A stretch of 5,639 nt of DNA. It comes from Chloroflexota bacterium (GTDB lineage Bacteria > Chloroflexota > Limnocylindria > QHBO01). The notes under the pieces are model-generated. The model searched no databases. It was given only the letters and a program-made list of their open reading frames with translations, and had not been told where the DNA came from. Location of the stretch: the NCBI GenBank assembly GCA_019348395.1, contig JAHWJN010000093.1, positions 1 to 5,639 of the forward strand, in the 5' to 3' direction. Below are positions 1-5,639 of this stretch, piece by piece. The stretch's first letter is position 1. Each line of letters starts with the position of its first letter. The position numbers and the translations under genes are program-made.

Positions 1-1434
1 CCAGCGGTCGAGCGACGCGGCCAGGATCAGGTCGTTGCGGGCGGCGGCCGGATCGCCCCGCTCCCAGGCATCGACCCCGGCACGATGGGCGATGGCGGAG
101 GCGTCACCGAGCAGGACCGCGGGCGCCAGCGCGGCGGCCGCCAGCACCGTCCCGCCGACGAGGGCGATCCGCCGCCATGCCGCGACGGGCGGACGGGTCC
201 AGCGGACGGCGCCGGCATCGGTCAGGGCCAGGGCGAGCAGGCCGATGGCGAGGAGGTTGAAGTTCGGCAGGAAGGTGAGGTCCTCGAACAGCCCACCGAC
301 ACCCAGCCCCAGGAGCGCGAGACCGGCCCCGCGCCCATTTGCCGTGCGGGCGCGCCAGGGTCCGGCGACGACGGCGATTGCCAGCACGAGCCCGAGGGCC
401 GCCGCGAGACCGACGATGCCGGCATCGCCCAGCACGCCGAGCGGCAGGTTGTGCGAGTGTGGCTGGCGCACCGGGAAGCTGTAGTCGGCCGCCGCCGCCT
501 GCCGGGCGTACGGCATGAAGCCCGGACCGATGCCGAGCAGCGGATCCGTGCTCCAGGCGGCCAGGCTGTCTCGCCACAGGCCCGCGCGATACAGGAGCGA
601 GGTGACCGCCGTGAGCCGCGGCACGACGAGCATGGCGGCGAGCCCCGCGAGGAGGAGCAGTCCGAGGCCGATGACGGCTTGCCGCGGGTCCAGCCCGCCG
701 GGCGGCCAGAGCCGGTGACGCCGGCCCCAGACCCACGGTACTCCCGCGACCAGGAGGGTCACCCCGATCGCCAGCCATGCCGATCGCGAACCCGACAGGA
801 TCGTGAGCGGGATGCCCACCGCGACGAGTCCGATGCGGATGGGTCGCCGCACCGACGGCGGCTCGATGAGCCCGGCCAGGACCCAGGCGGGCCAGATCAT
901 GAACGGCGGGACGGCCACCGATCCGAACGGAGTCCCCTCGTTGAGCAGGCGCAGCGGGGGAATCCCGGGAGCGCCGGCCAGGACCCAGTCGAGCCGACGC
1001 CAGAGCAGGTAGGCGAGGCTGGGCAGCGCGAGCACGAGGACGGGCAGCGAGGCGAGGACGCCCACCCACGAGGGCCGGTGGCGGATGGCGAGGAGCAGGA
1101 GCGGGAGCATCGCGGCCGTGGCGAGGATGGCGGCCATGGCGCGAAGGCTCATGCCGTGGTTCATCGCCGAGGCGGTCGCGGCCGCAAAGCCGGCGATGAG
1201 GGCGAGCACCGGCAGGTCGAGCGGGGTGCGTGGCAGCTCCGCCCCCCTGACCGCGGCGACGGCCAGCCCGCCGACGGCGACGGCGGCGACGGCGTGGAGC
1301 AGGAGCTGCTGACGGGGATCCCACAGCGCCAGGTCCCAGCCGAGCCAGCCGAGCACGAGCGCGCCACCGGCCAGCGCTGCCAGCTCAGGCGGCGTGCGCT
1401 CCCCGAGCCACCCCATCGGCCCGCGCCGGCTCAT
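1..1434 (-). CDS. O-antigen ligase/polymerase-like polytopic membrane protein (Wzy_C/WaaL type), C-terminus beyond window
   Basis: The frame is open from an ATG at 1434 through base 1 (478 codons, no stop), so the C-terminus is missing. The translation is strongly hydrophobic, with about 11-13 membrane segments. Features typical of the O-antigen ligase superfamily are visible: LSGSRSAWLA at residues 213-222 in a membrane segment, YRAGLWRDS at about 282-290, PLLGIGPG at about 298-305, and PHSHN at 325-329 in the large loop before the next membrane segments. In known WaaL proteins, conserved arginines and a loop histidine are needed to transfer undecaprenyl-linked glycan; Arg217, Arg288 and His326/His328 are the candidates here (inference). 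After the last membrane segment (about 421-441) comes a short helix of TPR-like character (AGVDAWERGDPAAARNDL), as in ligase-family proteins that carry C-terminal TPRs. The ATG overlaps the stop of the upstream CYTH gene by four bases (ATGA), which supports this start. It could equally be a Wzy-type polymerase or a protein O-glycan ligase; sequence alone does not separate these. Confidence 0.85.
   Translation of the reverse strand, partial: MSRRGPMGWLGERTPPELAALAGGALVLGWLGWDLALWDPRQQLLLHAVAAVAVGGLAVAAVRGAELPRTPLDLPVLALIAGFAAATASAMNHGMSLRAMAAILATAAMLPLLLLAIRHRPSWVGVLASLPVLVLALPSLAYLLWRRLDWVLAGAPGIPPLRLLNEGTPFGSVAVPPFMIWPAWVLAGLIEPPSVRRPIRIGLVAVGIPLTILSGSRSAWLAIGVTLLVAGVPWVWGRRHRLWPPGGLDPRQAVIGLGLLLLAGLAAMLVVPRLTAVTSLLYRAGLWRDSLAAWSTDPLLGIGPGFMPYARQAAAADYSFPVRQPHSHNLPLGVLGDAGIVGLAAALGLVLAIAVVAGPWRARTANGRGAGLALLGLGVGGLFEDLTFLPNFNLLAIGLLALALTDAGAVRWTRPPVAAWRRIALVGGTVLAAAALAPAVLLGDASAIAHRAGVDAWERGDPAAARNDLILAASLDRW
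1431..1434 (-). other. Stop/start overlap (ATGA) coupling CYTH and O-antigen-ligase-like genes
   Basis: The TGA of the CYTH gene and the ATG of the ligase-like gene overlap in ATGA. A second in-frame Met follows six codons later, but the overlap geometry matches the other junctions of this operon, so the first is preferred. Confidence 0.75.
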
Positions 1435-2066
1435 CGGTCCGCGATGCAGTCGAGGGCGTGCTCGAGCTTGGTTCGGTCATCCGGCTCCAGCCCATTCACG
1501 GTTCGCAGGGTGGCATCCAGCTCGTCGAGCAGCGCCTCATGCGCCTGGCTGGCCGCCGCCAGCTCGAGCTCCACCGCATGCAGGATCCCGCGCTGCCTGC
1601 CATCGGCCTCGACGCGCACGACGTCGAGGGTCAGCGTGCCGATCGGGTCACCGTCGACCAGGACCGTGCGCTCCGTGCGTCTCTGCACGAGGCGAACGCG
1701 CTCCTCGAGCGGATGGCCGTCCCGCAGCCGGTCCAGCAGCTCTCGGGCGGGGCTGTGCGGCCAGGCTTCGGGATCGAGCTCGTCGGTTGCCGGTCCCTCC
1801 AGCTCCGTCCGCCGGTGGAGCCCGCCGCCGGAGCCGGCCACGGCGGGGCCCTTCAGGAAGAGCCTGGTCGTGCCCCGGCGATGACGGAGGCGGCAGGCCC
1901 ATCGGGCCGACGCCAGCCGGCCGTCGTCGGTATCGAGGTATCGGTCGATCTCGCCGACCGGGTCCGCCGCGCCCAGGTCCGCTCGCCCGAGCATCGGGGC
2001 GATCGCCAGGCGACGCAGCGGGCCATCATCGGCGGCTCTGTACTTGAGCTCGACCTCAAGTGTCAT
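1431..2066 (-). CDS. CYTH domain protein, probable triphosphatase
   Basis: This 211-residue protein is a stand-alone CYTH domain with no CHAD domain attached. The signature ExExK lies at the very N-terminus (Glu4, Glu6, Lys8 in LEVELKY). Further tunnel residues expected of the fold follow in order: RYLDTDDGRL at 42-51, the basic strand WACRLRHRR at 56-64, LFLKGP at 69-74 (Lys72), HRRTELEGP at 84-92, QRRTERTV at 128-135, LTLDVV at 145-150, HAVELEL at 163-169, and RTKLEHAL at 198-205 (Lys200). CYTH enzymes bind divalent metal and a triphosphate in a beta-tunnel; members hydrolyse inorganic triphosphate or thiamine triphosphate, and some are class IV adenylate cyclases. With a plain ExExK and no fused domain, tripolyphosphatase or a related activity is the best guess; the substrate is not determined by sequence. 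The start ATG lies inside the end of the WYL gene (11-base overlap), and the stop overlaps the next gene's ATG. No clear Shine-Dalgarno sequence is seen, so translation is probably coupled. The protein is likely cytoplasmic. Confidence 0.88.
   Translation of the reverse strand: MTLEVELKYRAADDGPLRRLAIAPMLGRADLGAADPVGEIDRYLDTDDGRLASARWACRLRHRRGTTRLFLKGPAVAGSGGGLHRRTELEGPATDELDPEAWPHSPARELLDRLRDGHPLEERVRLVQRRTERTVLVDGDPIGTLTLDVVRVEADGRQRGILHAVELELAAASQAHEALLDELDATLRTVNGLEPDDRTKLEHALDCIADR
2056..2066 (-). other. 11-base overlap coupling WYL regulator and CYTH gene
   Basis: The CYTH ATG lies 11 bases inside the end of the regulator gene. The bases encode Tyr-Asp-Thr-stop of the regulator and Met-Thr-Leu of the CYTH protein in two frames. 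The ExExK motif begins at the fourth CYTH codon, so no later start can be right. Confidence 0.8.
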
Positions 2067-3087
2067 ACCGGTCCGCGGCGGCCCGCACGGCGGTCGCGAC
2101 GGCCTCGCGCAGCTCAGGCGGTTCGAGCACCTCGACGCCGTCGCCCCATGACAGGATCCATGGGCGGATCTCGACGATTCCGTTCACCGTCACGGCCAGC
2201 TCGACGCCGCCGTCCGGCAGCTCGCTGAGCTCCTGGGATCGGTGCCAGACCGCCTCTCGCACCCGGTGGGCGACGTCGGGGCTGAAGCGCAGGCGGACCC
2301 GCACCGGCGGCGTCGAGTCGGGCGACCAGATTCCCCACGAATTGGCGAGCCACGTATCGGGGTCGAAGCCGTCGGGGATCTCGTACCGGTCGGTGGTGAG
2401 AGTCGCCGACTGGATGCGCTCCACCTTGTAGGTGCGCATGGCGTTCACCGGCTCGTCCCAGGCGATCAGGTACACGCTGCGCAGTGCCGCATCGGGCTCG
2501 AGGAAGTAGGGGCGGACCCGCGTGCGCTTCGCCTCGCCCGTCCCGGGGTCGTACGTGATCTCGACCACGCGGCCCTCGGCCCAACCGCGGGCGACCGCCG
2601 AAAAGGAGCGGCTGAAGGGCTCGTTCGGATCGTGGTGGCCGACGACGTTCATGGTGGCCGCCACGTGGTTGGCAATCGGCTGGGGCAGGGCATCGGCCAG
2701 CTTGGTGAAGGCGCTCACCACGGCGGCGTCGTACTGGTCGCTCCAGCGGGCGATGAGGCGCGCGGCCAGGAAGAGGACGATCGCCTCCGGGACCGACAGG
2801 CGCAGCGGCGGCAGGAAGAACTTGCGCTCGATCCCGTAGCGGCCGCGGCCGGCCTGGAAGACCGGCACGTCGAGCTCGTCCTCCAGGGCGCGGATGTCGC
2901 GGTACACGGTCCGCGTGGTCATTCCGGTCAGGCGCGCGATCTCGCCCACCGGCACTCCGGCCTCGGTGCTGCCGCGCGAATAGAGAATGGAGGCCACGCT
3001 CAGCAGTCGGGCCAGCCGGTCGCGCTTGCGGCCGACGCGGTCGTCCGTCCCCTCGTCCCAGCCGGACCAGTCGTCGCGGTCCGTCAC
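2056..3087 (-). CDS. WYL domain transcriptional regulator (HTH-WYL-WCX, YafY/PafC-like)
   Basis: Numbered from the GTG at 3087 (343 residues), the N-terminal winged helix-turn-helix is at about residues 20-85. It contains VPVGEIARLTGMTTRTVYRD, then IRALEDELDVPV and a wing (GRGRYGIE). The WYL domain is at about 165-232, with ITYDPGTGE, the core SVYLIAWDE (204-212) and RTYKVERI (218-225). A WCX-type C-terminal domain is at about 260-340, with RVRLRFSP, VEIRPWILSWGDGVEVLEPP and ELREAV. Proteins of this family bind DNA through the HTH and are thought to sense a ligand, often nucleotide or single-stranded nucleic acid, through WYL/WCX. The classical W-Y-L tripeptide reads V-Y-L here. The GTG overlaps the stop of the sulfurtransferase gene (GTGA), the usual geometry in this operon. 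An alternative in-frame GTG at 3141 adds 18 residues rich in Arg and Pro, has a GAGGG-like site just upstream, but would overlap the previous gene by 58 bases. The protein is cytoplasmic and may regulate its own operon; no operator is visible. Confidence 0.9.
   Translation of the reverse strand: MTDRDDWSGWDEGTDDRVGRKRDRLARLLSVASILYSRGSTEAGVPVGEIARLTGMTTRTVYRDIRALEDELDVPVFQAGRGRYGIERKFFLPPLRLSVPEAIVLFLAARLIARWSDQYDAAVVSAFTKLADALPQPIANHVAATMNVVGHHDPNEPFSRSFSAVARGWAEGRVVEITYDPGTGEAKRTRVRPYFLEPDAALRSVYLIAWDEPVNAMRTYKVERIQSATLTTDRYEIPDGFDPDTWLANSWGIWSPDSTPPVRVRLRFSPDVAHRVREAVWHRSQELSELPDGGVELAVTVNGIVEIRPWILSWGDGVEVLEPPELREAVATAVRAAADRYDT
3084..3087 (-). other. Stop/start overlap (GTGA) coupling sulfurtransferase and WYL regulator
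   Basis: The TGA of the sulfurtransferase gene shares its bases with a GTG in frame with the WYL regulator. The sequence upstream has GGAG, but only two bases from the GTG, which is too close for a good ribosome binding site, so re-initiation after the upstream stop is the likely mode. This junction is the main reason to prefer the 343-residue regulator over the 361-residue form. Confidence 0.6.
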
Positions 3088-3941
3088 GGCTCCGGCCCGG
3101 TGGCGGCGGGGCGCGAAGGATCGGTCGACCAGTGGCTCCACGATCCCTCGTAGAGGGACGCGCCCTCGATCCCGGCCAGCTCCATGGCCAGCAGATCGTG
3201 TGTCGCGGTCAGTGACGAGCCGCAGTACACGACCGTCGGGCGCTCCTCCACGCCGAGCGCGGCGTAGCGTCCGCGGAGCTCGCCGGCTGAACGGAATCGG
3301 CCATCGGCGCCGAGGTTGTCCGCCCAGGGAGCGCTGAGGGCGCCGGGGATGTGTCCCGGCCGCGGATCGACCGGCTCCGTTTCACCGCGGTAGCGCTCGC
3401 CGGCGCGGGCGTCGAGCAGCAGGGTGGCGCCACCGAGCGACGCCTCGACGGTGGCCGTGTCCACCAGGTCGTCGCGGGTGGCCCTCGGCGTCCAGGTTGC
3501 CGGCGCATGGGACGCGACCTCGGTGCTCAGCGGCAGGCCCGCATCGGTCCAGGCATCGATGCCACCGTCGAGCACGGCGCAGCGGCCACCGTGGCCGTAA
3601 TGCCGGAAGAGCCACCACAGGCGGGCCGCGATGCTGCCTCCCGCGTCGTCGTAGGCCACGACGGCATGCTCGTCACCGATGCCGCGCTCGCCGAGGATGC
3701 GTGCCAGCTTCTCCCCGGTGGGGACCGGGTGTCGTCCCGGACCTTCCCCCGGGGATGACAGCTCCTTCTCGGCGTCCAGGAAAATTGCGCCGGGCAGATG
3801 GCCTTCGGCATACCGCTCCCGACCCGGCGGGCCGGTAAGCGCCCAGCGCACGTCGGCGATGTGCAGGCCGGGATGCTCAAGATGATCGCGAAGCCAGCCG
3901 ACGTCCGCGATCGGACCGGGCAGGGTCAGCATGCCGAGCAT
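3084..3941 (-). CDS. Two-domain rhodanese-type sulfurtransferase (thiosulfate/3-mercaptopyruvate sulfurtransferase family)
   Basis: The 285-residue length is normal for the SseA/TST family. The N-terminal rhodanese domain (about 10-140) has DVRW at 30-33, RYAEGHLPGAIFLD at 43-56 and LDGGIDAWTDAG at 124-135. Its loop position reads AYDDAGG without cysteine, the usual inactive, structural first domain. The C-terminal domain (about 155-275) has LLLDARAGERYRGE, the substrate-side EPVDPRPGHIPGA at 189-201, and the catalytic loop C240-G-S-S-L-T-A. Cys240 would carry the persulfide. Family loops normally read CG[S/T]GVTA (mercaptopyruvate type) or CRxGVTA (thiosulfate type); the CG start points to the mercaptopyruvate side, but the glycine is replaced by serine and valine by leucine. 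The product is expected in the cytoplasm; no signal peptide is seen. The chosen ATG lies 16 bases after the DUF2254 stop; Met4 is an alternative start. No strong Shine-Dalgarno sequence is visible. The stop overlaps the WYL gene's GTG. Confidence 0.93.
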   Translation of the reverse strand: MLGMLTLPGPIADVGWLRDHLEHPGLHIADVRWALTGPPGRERYAEGHLPGAIFLDAEKELSSPGEGPGRHPVPTGEKLARILGERGIGDEHAVVAYDDAGGSIAARLWWLFRHYGHGGRCAVLDGGIDAWTDAGLPLSTEVASHAPATWTPRATRDDLVDTATVEASLGGATLLLDARAGERYRGETEPVDPRPGHIPGALSAPWADNLGADGRFRSAGELRGRYAALGVEERPTVVYCGSSLTATHDLLAMELAGIEGASLYEGSWSHWSTDPSRPAATGPEP

Positions 3942-3957
3942 GGTAGCCCGGTCGGCC

Positions 3958-5298
3958 TCAATCGAGCAGCGGCGCGATGGCCTCCTGCGCGTGGCGACGT
4001 TCGTCCGCGGACTGCAGCTCGGCCGCCGCGTCGGCCAGCAGGCGCGCCTGCCGGCGGATGGCCGCGTGGCGCTCCGCGGGAAGGTTGCGGAGCACGCTCA
4101 GGGCCCGGGCGAGGTGGATGACGACGGCCGGCGCCGTCCGGCCGTAGTGGCGGACCTGGTCGAAGCTCAGGTCGCAGAGCTCCTCGAAGCTCGGGAATGG
4201 CACCTCCAGCCGAAGCGTACCGTCGGCGTCGGTGAAGGAGCGAGGGGCGTCGGGCGTCCTGCCTGCGGCGACGAGGATCTGCACCAGTCGGTCCACGCAA
4301 TTCATGGCCGTGGTCGGGTCGTTGACCGACGGCGACAGCGCCTTGATCGCGATGTCGACGAGCTGCTGGATGCCGAATGCGACGTCCTCCGACGTGGAGC
4401 GCTCGTGCCCGACCCCCAGCCCATCCGCCAGGGCGTCCTGAAGCCGTTCGCGGTCGACCTCCGATCCGCCCTCGCGCCTGAACGCCGCGCAGGGCACTCC
4501 CTCCTGGAGCCACAGGCCGGGTGCGATGAACAGGCGGAGCCGACCCTGCGCCTCGGAGGCGGCGGCCACCATCTTGTCGATGCTGACGAATTGGAGGTAC
4601 CCCGACTCCAGGGCCGGCAGGAGGGCCTCGGACGTTCCCGCGTCGGCGGTGGGAACCGCACCGCTCGGTGGCACCGTTGGGGGGACTTGATCGGCTGCGG
4701 GTTTCCAGGCTCGACTCTCCTCATCCCGCCAACGGCCCGCCAGCCGCTCGAGGGTCTCGAGAGTGTCATCGGCCACGCTCGCAACGATCGACGTGACCTG
4801 GATGCGCACGCTGATGTGGTGGATGAAGTAGATGAGCATTCCCAGCGAGACGAGCGTGAGCGCGAGTGCCCCGCTGATCGCGAAGGCCGGCACGAAGGCG
4901 GACGCGGTCTCGTCCTCGGAACGAATCGAGCGCAGCACGAGCAGCGTGTAGGTGAAGGTGCCCATGAAGGACCCCAACACGACCTGGGTCGAGCGATCGC
5001 GCAGGAAGGTGCGGAGGACCCGGGGTGAGAACTGGGTGCTCGCCAGCTGCAGCGCCACGATCGTGATGGAGAACACCACGCCGGCGACGGTGATGATCGA
5101 CCCCGCGATGGCCTGCAGCATGGCGCGCGCCCCGTCGACCCCGGCGCTGAACAGCAGCGGCAGGTCCGTGGCCTCTGCGTCGGTCTCACTCGAAACCCAG
5201 ATGAGGAGGAGGGCGGCGACGGCCGCGCCCAGCGTCCACAGCGTGGGGACGAACCAGAGGCTGTGGCGGATGCGGTCCGCCCACTCCGCGAAACGCAT
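3958..5298 (-). CDS. DUF2254 domain-containing membrane protein
   Basis: The protein has 446 residues, a normal length for DUF2254. Four membrane segments are evident in the N-terminal part, at about 15-35, 62-85, 106-124 and 135-160. The second carries the family-like stretch SIITVAGVVFSITIVALQLA, followed by STQFSPRVLRTFLRD. The fourth ends in GMLIYFIHHISVRIQV. The soluble C-terminal part carries the other family hallmarks: ESGYLQFVSIDKMV at 231-244, DVAFGIQQLVDIAIKALSPS at 305-324, and VNDPTTAMNCVDRL directly after. A linker at about 190-225 is rich in Pro, Ala and Thr and looks disordered. The biochemical role of DUF2254 is not established; it is an inner-membrane protein with a large cytoplasmic domain by prediction. 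The ATG at 5298 follows the upstream stop by three bases. No strong Shine-Dalgarno sequence is visible, suggesting coupling to the upstream gene. The family assignment is firm; the function is unknown. Confidence 0.92.
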   Translation of the reverse strand: MRFAEWADRIRHSLWFVPTLWTLGAAVAALLLIWVSSETDAEATDLPLLFSAGVDGARAMLQAIAGSIITVAGVVFSITIVALQLASTQFSPRVLRTFLRDRSTQVVLGSFMGTFTYTLLVLRSIRSEDETASAFVPAFAISGALALTLVSLGMLIYFIHHISVRIQVTSIVASVADDTLETLERLAGRWRDEESRAWKPAADQVPPTVPPSGAVPTADAGTSEALLPALESGYLQFVSIDKMVAAASEAQGRLRLFIAPGLWLQEGVPCAAFRREGGSEVDRERLQDALADGLGVGHERSTSEDVAFGIQQLVDIAIKALSPSVNDPTTAMNCVDRLVQILVAAGRTPDAPRSFTDADGTLRLEVPFPSFEELCDLSFDQVRHYGRTAPAVVIHLARALSVLRNLPAERHAAIRRQARLLADAAAELQSADERRHAQEAIAPLLD

Positions 5299-5301
5299 CG
5301 G

Positions 5302-5639
5302 TCAGCCGTCCGTGGCCGTCGGGCTCGGCTCGCCGTCTGACGGCGATGGCTCGGGAGTCGGGGTCGGGCTCGGACTCGGGCTCGGTGCGGGCTGTCCCGG
5401 CAGCTCGGAGATGAGGGCGCGGTTGACGCGGTCGTCAACCCCGATGAGCAGGAAGACGAACTCGCCGCTGGACCAGGTATAGATCATCGATCCCGCCGCC
5501 GTGGCGTTGTCCTCGCCTCGCACCCAGGCCAGCGTGCCCTCGGCGTCGACCAGCTCCCACGGCTCTGGATCCAGGCCCGCGATGCCGACGTAGCGCCCGG
5601 CCGTCGCCAGGTGCGGCTCGAGATCCTCGGTGGCGACCG
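5302..5639 (-). CDS. Unrecognised protein, C-terminal part, with Pro/Ser/Thr-rich tail (N-terminus beyond window)
   Basis: The frame is open from the window edge at 5639 to a TGA at 5302-5304, giving 111 visible residues. A GTG at 5523 exists but is unlikely to be the start, because the open, protein-like frame continues upstream with no stop (ATEDLEPHLATAGRYVGIAG and WELVDAEGTLAWVRGED). The visible part is a small, probably globular module with alternating hydrophobic strands (SMIYTWSSGEFVFLLIGVDD, then RVNRALISELPG). It ends in a tail of about 30 residues made of Pro-Ser, Pro-Thr and Glu-Pro-Ser units. Such tails are common in secreted or membrane-anchored proteins of high-GC bacteria, so an extracytoplasmic location is possible, but no signal peptide or anchor can be seen in this fragment. 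I do not recognise the family. The stop lies three bases before the DUF2254 ATG, so the two are probably cotranscribed. Confidence 0.7.
   Translation of the reverse strand, partial: VATEDLEPHLATAGRYVGIAGLDPEPWELVDAEGTLAWVRGEDNATAAGSMIYTWSSGEFVFLLIGVDDRVNRALISELPGQPAPSPSPSPTPTPEPSPSDGEPSPTATDG
5341..5388 (-). repeat. Low-complexity degenerate six-base repeat encoding a Pro-Ser/Pro-Thr run
   Basis: On the plus strand this stretch reads as imperfect copies of a CGGGCT/CGGACT-like hexamer (tcgggctcggactcgggctc is the clearest part). On the coding strand it gives alternating proline with serine or threonine, APSPSPSPTPTPEPSP. It lies inside the tail of the partial gene at the window's high-coordinate end. 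Such tracts expand and contract by replication slippage, so tail length probably varies among relatives. Confidence 0.75.

Noticed and set aside
104..1324. Minus-strand open frame of 406 codons in a different frame from the ligase-like gene
   Set aside because: It is extremely Arg/Ala/Pro-rich and lacks membrane segments or motifs, while the overlapping frame from 1434 gives coherent membrane segments and ligase motifs.
85..1884. Plus-strand open frame of 599 codons running across the ligase-like and CYTH genes
   Set aside because: Its product is a monotonous Arg/Gly/Glu/Asp/Pro-rich string without domains, then turns Ser/Arg-rich. It is antisense to two genes with clear family motifs. Long antisense frames are expected at this GC content.
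1458..2228. Plus-strand open frame of 256 codons opposite the CYTH gene
   Set aside because: Although less skewed than other shadows, it shows no motif I recognise and is fully antisense to a CYTH protein with all expected key residues in order.
2242..3153. Plus-strand open frame of 303 codons opposite the WYL regulator
   Set aside because: It has no domain features, and the minus strand carries clear HTH, WYL and WCX signatures over the same bases.
3144..3158. The short hairpin as a transcription terminator
   Set aside because: It has only six base pairs, no following U tract on the minus strand, and lies inside coding sequence upstream of further cotranscribed genes.
3942..3957. Promoter between DUF2254 and the sulfurtransferase gene
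   Set aside because: The gap is only 16 bases and I see no -10/-35-like elements around it.
3931..5028. Plus-strand open frame of 365 codons opposite the DUF2254 gene
   Set aside because: The charged, low-complexity translation has no recognisable domain and is antisense to a well-supported DUF2254 protein.
4302..5438. Minus-strand open frame of 378 codons overlapping DUF2254 in another frame
   Set aside because: The Ser/Arg/Pro-rich translation is a frame-shifted shadow of the real gene.

Overview
The window is GC-rich bacterial DNA (roughly 70% G+C by eye) and every gene I can support lies on the minus strand, so transcription runs from high to low coordinates. The composition, the Pro/Ser/Thr-rich tail on one protein and this mix of families (DUF2254, WYL regulator, CYTH, rhodanese, O-antigen-ligase-like) would fit a high-GC actinobacterium or a high-GC Chloroflexota lineage. 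Nothing here fixes the taxon; this is an inference from style, not from a marker gene.

In transcription order the layout is: (1) 5639-5302, the C-terminal part of an unrecognised protein with a Pro/Ser/Thr-rich tail, cut by the window edge; (2) 5298-3958, a DUF2254 membrane protein; (3) 3941-3084, a two-domain rhodanese-type sulfurtransferase; (4) 3087-2056, a WYL-domain transcriptional regulator (a longer start at 3141 is possible); (5) 2066-1431, a CYTH-domain protein, probably a triphosphatase; (6) 1434-1, an O-antigen ligase/polymerase-like polytopic membrane protein, cut by the window edge at its C-terminus.

The six genes are almost seamless. Gaps are 3 and 16 bases, followed by start/stop overlaps of 4, 11 and 4 bases. 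There is no intergenic room for an internal promoter or terminator, so they are most likely one transcript with translational coupling, and its promoter lies beyond base 5639. The functions do not form an obvious pathway: a membrane protein of unknown role, sulfur transfer, a ligand-sensing regulator, a phosphate-ester/polyphosphate-type hydrolase and a surface-glycan ligase. The regulator may control the operon it sits in, but no operator is visible.

I see no RNA genes, mobile elements, CRISPR arrays or origins, and no stretch over 300 bases without a gene. I do not see a convincing new system. The points most worth a second look are the altered rhodanese active-site loop, the unusual gene company in one tight operon, and the ligase-like gene, which starts at a 4-base overlap and runs off the window edge.
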